Of a stretch of 64,000 nucleotides of DNA, positions 60,287 to 64,000 are shown piece by piece. Location of the stretch: positions 9,680,501-9,744,500 of the forward strand of contig CM036618.1 in the NCBI GenBank assembly GCA_020746105.1, in the 5' to 3' direction. The translations under genes were made by a program, and so were the position numbers. The notes under the pieces are model-generated. The model was not told the DNA's origin and ran no database searches. It saw nothing but the letters and a program-made list of their open reading frames with translations. Within the stretch, counting starts at the first letter, position 1. Each line of letters opens with the position of its first letter. The stretch comes from Trogon surrucura (taxonomy: Eukaryota; Chordata; Aves; Trogoniformes; Trogonidae).

Positions 60287-61612
60287 GCGAATGTCACTCC
60301 AGTCTATAAGAAGGGCAGGAAGGATGACCCGAGTAACTACAGACCGGTCAGCCTCACCTCCATCCCTGGAAAGGTGATGGAACATCTTATCCTTGACACT
60401 GTCTCTAGGCATATCAAGGATAAGAAGGTTATTAGGGGCAGTCAGCATGGCTTTGCCAAGGGGAAGTCATGTTTGACCAACCTGATAGCCTTTTACGAAG
60501 ACATAACTAGGTGGATGGATGGTGGCCATGCAGTGGACGTGGTCTACCTGGACATCAGCAAGGCCTTTGACACCGTCTCCCACAGCATCCTCATAGGTAA
60601 ACTGAGGAAGTGTGGTCTGGATGACCAAGTAGTGAGGTGGGTCGAGAACTGGTTGAAGGGAAGAAGCCAGAGGGTTGTGGTCAATGGGGCCGAGTCTGGC
60701 TGGATGCCTGTGTCTAGTGGGGTCCCTCAGGGGTCAGTGCTTGGGCCGGTGCTGTTTAATATATTCATCAACGATCTGGATGAGGGATTAGAGAATGTTG
60801 TCAGCAAGTTTGCTGATGATACGAAGTTGGGGGGAGTGGTTGACACACCAGAAGGCTGTGCAGCCATTCAGAGAGACCTGGACAGGCTGGAGGGCTGGGC
60901 GGGGAGAAATCTGATGAAGTTTAATAAGGGCAAGTGTAGAGTTTTGCACTTGGGAAAAAATAACCCCATGTGCCAATATAGGTTGGGGACTGCCCTGCTG
61001 GAGAGCAGTGCAGGGGAAAGGGACCTGGGGGTTCTAGTGGACAGCAGGATGACCATGAGCCAGCAGTGTGCCCTCGTGGCCAAGAAGGCCAATGGCATCC
61101 TGGGGTGTATTAGAAGGGGAGTAGCAAGTAGGTCAAGAGAGGTCCTCCTGCCCCTCTACTCTGCCCTGGTGAGGCCGCATCTGGAATATTGTGTCCAGTT
61201 CTGGGCCCCTCAGTTCAAGAAGGACAGGGAGCTGCTTGAGAGAGTCCAGCGTAGAGCCACAAAGATGGTGAAGGGAGTGGAGCATCTCCCTTCTGAGGAA
61301 AGGCTGAAGGAGCTGGATCTCTTTAGCTTGGAGAAGAGGAGGCTGAGGGGTGACCTCATCAATGTTTATAAATATGTCAAGGGGGAATGTCAGGAGGATG
61401 GAGCCAGGCTCTTTTCAGCGGCGTCCACTGACAGGACAAGGGGCAATGGGTGGAAGCTGGAACACAGGAGGTTCCAGAAAAATATGAGGAAAAACTTTTT
61501 CACTGTGAGGGTGACTGAGCACTGGAACAGGCTGCCTAGGGAAGTTGTGGAATCTCCATCTCTTGAGACATTCAAAACCCGCCTGGACGCGTTCCTGTGC
61601 GCTCTAGTGTAG
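60287..61612 (+). pseudogene. CR1 ORF2 remnant: reverse transcriptase, about 440 codons, no lesion
   Basis: The open frame reads 446 codons from 60272, but the first ~5 come from flanking DNA with a non-ATG start; CR1 begins at [12 protein letters not shown]. It contains [61 protein letters not shown] and the catalytic FADD (residues 180-183 of the frame), then the C-terminal region to FLCALV. The endonuclease and the region N-terminal to reverse-transcriptase motif 0 are missing, so the copy is inactive. The absence of frameshifts and stops suggests a recent insertion. It should not be annotated as a host gene. Confidence 0.96.
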
Positions 61613-61713
61613 GTGATCCTGCTCTGGCAGGGGGGTTGGACTAGATGATCTTTGAGGTCCCTTCCAACCTTTAACATTCTGTGATTCTGTGATTCTGTGA
61701 TTCTGTGATTCTG
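60287..61713 (+). mobile_element. CR1 retrotransposon, 1.43 kb, young, 5'-truncated
   Basis: It starts abruptly inside ORF2 (codons for [14 protein letters not shown]) and runs without a stop to the normal ORF2 end. The 3' end GTGATCCTGCTCTGGCAGG is followed by GGTTGGACTAGATGATC and five ATTCTGTG-type units. It is the closest relative of the 55.1-57.3 kb copy in this window, on the opposite strand, so the two form an inverted repeat of about 1.4 kb separated by 3.0-3.5 kb. Confidence 0.98.
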
Positions 61714-64000
61714 TAATTGTCAACCTGTTAACCTTCTTGTGGTGGTCAGAGATGTCTGAGGGCTGGAACCCCTTCGCAACTAGCGAAGAGATACCTTTGC
61801 TTGAAACTTCAGGACATCCTACTTCCATATGAATCTTGAGAACGCAAGACATTTTCCTTGGGAGGGTGTGTATAGACAACCTGTCATTATGATTGATTGC
61901 ATTCATGAAGCATTTCTGCCGTTGTCTCATTACTGAAGAATACATCCTTGGCTCCATGCAGTTCCCTTCCATTGGCTGGCAGCTTCCTAGTTTAATGAGA
62001 TTCAAATCTGTGGCAGATACTTTCAAGCAGCCAGAAATACTTCCTTTTCACTCTGTATTAGTCTGTGAGGACAGCAGCTGATGTGCTGTGGTCCAGTGAT
62101 CAATTAGTTCTGAACTGTGCCAGAAGACTGGGATCGCTCTCTGCCTCACTTTTGAAATAAAGGAAAAGCACTGTAAACTTCTTAAATACAGTGCTCAGGT
62201 TTCAGCTCTCGGCTCTGCTTCACAATCATTGTTTAAAGAATACAGATTTGGCATGGGCTTTATATGAACCTCTTCCATCTTCAAAAGCGATGCAAATAAA
62301 ACCGTTAATTTGAATCTTCACACACTTAGAAGGTACGAAACACATACAGAGCAACTGCTGAACAAAGGACTTCACTGTGTTTTCATTGATTGTCTTTGTG
62401 TGAATCACACGTGCCTATTATTAATTCAGCTTCATAACAGTATTTTTCACATGAAAAAGAAAGGATGATGCCATGCCACACAGTGACCCTTCAGAGAAGA
62501 ATTAGACTTACAGTCTTTTTGCTACCACAGGTGTCTTTTGAGCTTTTCAATCCAGTACAAATAGAATCAGAAAATAAGACAGGTCAACAGGACAAAATAT
62601 TACCAAAAAGAGGATTATGGTCAGTTCAATTCAAGGTTTTGTTTTACCTAGGCTGTTAAGGTCTTTGAATAGAATATATGTTTGTTTTTGAACCTTTTGA
62701 CATATATGCGATGGCTTATGGTAGGTATTTTTTTCCCTACCAGCAAAATTGAGTAGTACTTTCCTTTGGGTTCCACTTCATTGCTGACCATGTAATCTCA
62801 AAGGAACGAATTTATAGTACTTCACTTAGTCTTACTCCTTGAACGATCCTGTGATGATGGTACATAGGATGCTGCTGGTAAATGTACTGTAGCCGAATGA
62901 GGCCACTCCTGAAAGAGATGGAAGGTTTTGTAGGGACAAAAGGGAAGCTAGGACCTGGTTTTAGTACTGCCACTGCTCACACAAGTAGCTGAAAGAACAC
63001 AAAAAACAAGGCAAATTTAGGAGTTATTGCTTTAAGGTTTCTGGAAATAACATTGTTTAAACATGCTCTCTTCGGATGCTTCATTCCACACAAGCAATTT
63101 AAATTGCCACTATTCATGTTTCTTATACAATGTTAGTCTCTGATCTTTCTCTTCCTTGTGCAGTTGCTATCCTTCCCCTGATAAAGAGGTGTGTGTTATA
63201 ATTCTGCGGTTAATATATTTGCATTCTTTATAGCTCATGATTCGTAATTATACTTTTCCTATTAATAGAGTTCTTTCGTCTTTCAAATGTTATCTCTTTG
63301 GATTCCAGCAAATCCTTTTAGACGTACTGCGACTTCAGGCTTCTGCTACCTAATCTGCTTTCCTAGCTAAAGTAAGTATTCTTTCTATTTTATTTTATTT
63401 TTTCATTTTTTCTTTGCTGTATTTTTGGAGTGGTGAGGTATTTGAGATTGCGCTTCTTCTGGGTAAGATACCATATCTAGCTATCAACTTTCACTTAATG
63501 ATTGAAACTTTTATGGACACAGTTTTTTTTCTACCTCATTCCTACAGTTTCGTATCACATTTTTTATTGTGTGAATGGCCCTTTTGTGTACAATTAAAAA
63601 CCAGAAGAAATATAAGAAATTGCAGGTAGGTATATGAATGATTGCGGTTTTTTTCTGAAGGGACTTACAGACCATTTGGAGTCATTCATATGGTCTGCAG
63701 CTGCCTGTTCTTGTAGGTTAACACTGTAGCAAGACCTTCTGGAAATAAGTGCCATAAATAGATTGTTGGTAGGAAGAACTGAACATGCCTACTGTTGGTT
63801 TAAGAGAAATAACCACTATAATTGGTGCTTTCTGGTCTGTACAACCCCTGGGAGCCAAGGACTTTCTTCTCAAAAGAATTCTGTAACAATTACACCCGGG
63901 GGCTGTGTGTATGTCATGACATAAAACATGGTCTGAATTAATTATTTAGTATGGTGCAGCCCACTTTGACTTATAAGCTATAAAAAGCCCACCTGAGAGA
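61714..64000. other. unassigned AT-rich DNA to window end
   Basis: No gene or repeat recognised. Open frames are under 75 codons apart from one minus-strand frame that runs into the CR1 tail. Confidence 0.5.

Noticed and set aside
60272..61612. 446-codon open frame as a host gene
   Set aside because: All motifs are CR1 reverse transcriptase, the frame begins in flanking DNA without ATG, and a CR1 3' tail follows.

Overview
The window looks like a gene-poor, AT-rich stretch of a bird chromosome. The diagnosis rests on about 18 CR1-type non-LTR retrotransposon pieces with the avian 3' end (a conserved tail followed by the 8-bp microsatellite ATTCTATG or ATTCTGTG) and on LTRs of families common in birds. 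No multi-exon host gene, rRNA, tRNA, CRISPR array or operon-like arrangement could be recognised on either strand. The large open reading frames are all CR1 reverse-transcriptase remnants. Other long frames sit in LTR sequence or microsatellites, or are chance frames in AT-rich DNA.

Layout. 1-8.36 kb: single-copy-looking AT-rich DNA with one small open frame on the minus strand (80 aa, one hydrophobic segment, good initiation context near 3.87 kb). 8.37-8.76 kb: a minus-oriented solo LTR with near-perfect 6-bp flanking repeats. 9-18.6 kb: mostly unassigned DNA with a 24-bp tandem duplication, an (ATTTT)n tract and two old CR1 pieces. 18.6-24.8 kb: a dense nested island with at least six CR1 pieces, three LTRs (two of them inserted into CR1 copies) and an unidentified retroelement-like remnant. 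26.3-27.3 kb: a plus-oriented solo LTR built of degenerate ~50-bp modules, from the same superfamily as the LTR at 19.7-20.8 kb. 30.7-33.0 kb: a 2.27-kb CR1 with an undisrupted ORF2 remnant (726 codons). 38.6-39.9 kb: two CR1 copies of different subfamilies, head-to-tail. 41.0-41.9 and 42.8 kb: further CR1. 43-52.8 kb: the longest repeat-poor stretch, with a possible exon-like segment at 46.5 kb. 52.8 kb: a 147-bp (AAGG)n microsatellite. 55.1-57.3 and 60.3-61.7 kb: two young CR1 copies of one subfamily in opposite orientations. 58.4 kb: an old CR1.

The coding potential belongs to CR1 ORF2: the end of the endonuclease domain, a reverse transcriptase with the FADD catalytic box, and a C-terminal region. 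All copies are 5'-truncated, so none can move autonomously as it stands. The LTRs carry poly(A) signals and, in one family, a TATA-like box. The most interesting observation is a 295-bp block of perfect identity between two otherwise clearly diverged solo LTRs 2.9 kb apart, which suggests gene conversion or a shared recombinant ancestor. No new defence or metabolic system is visible. Homology calls come from recognised motifs and consensus features recalled from memory, not from database searches.
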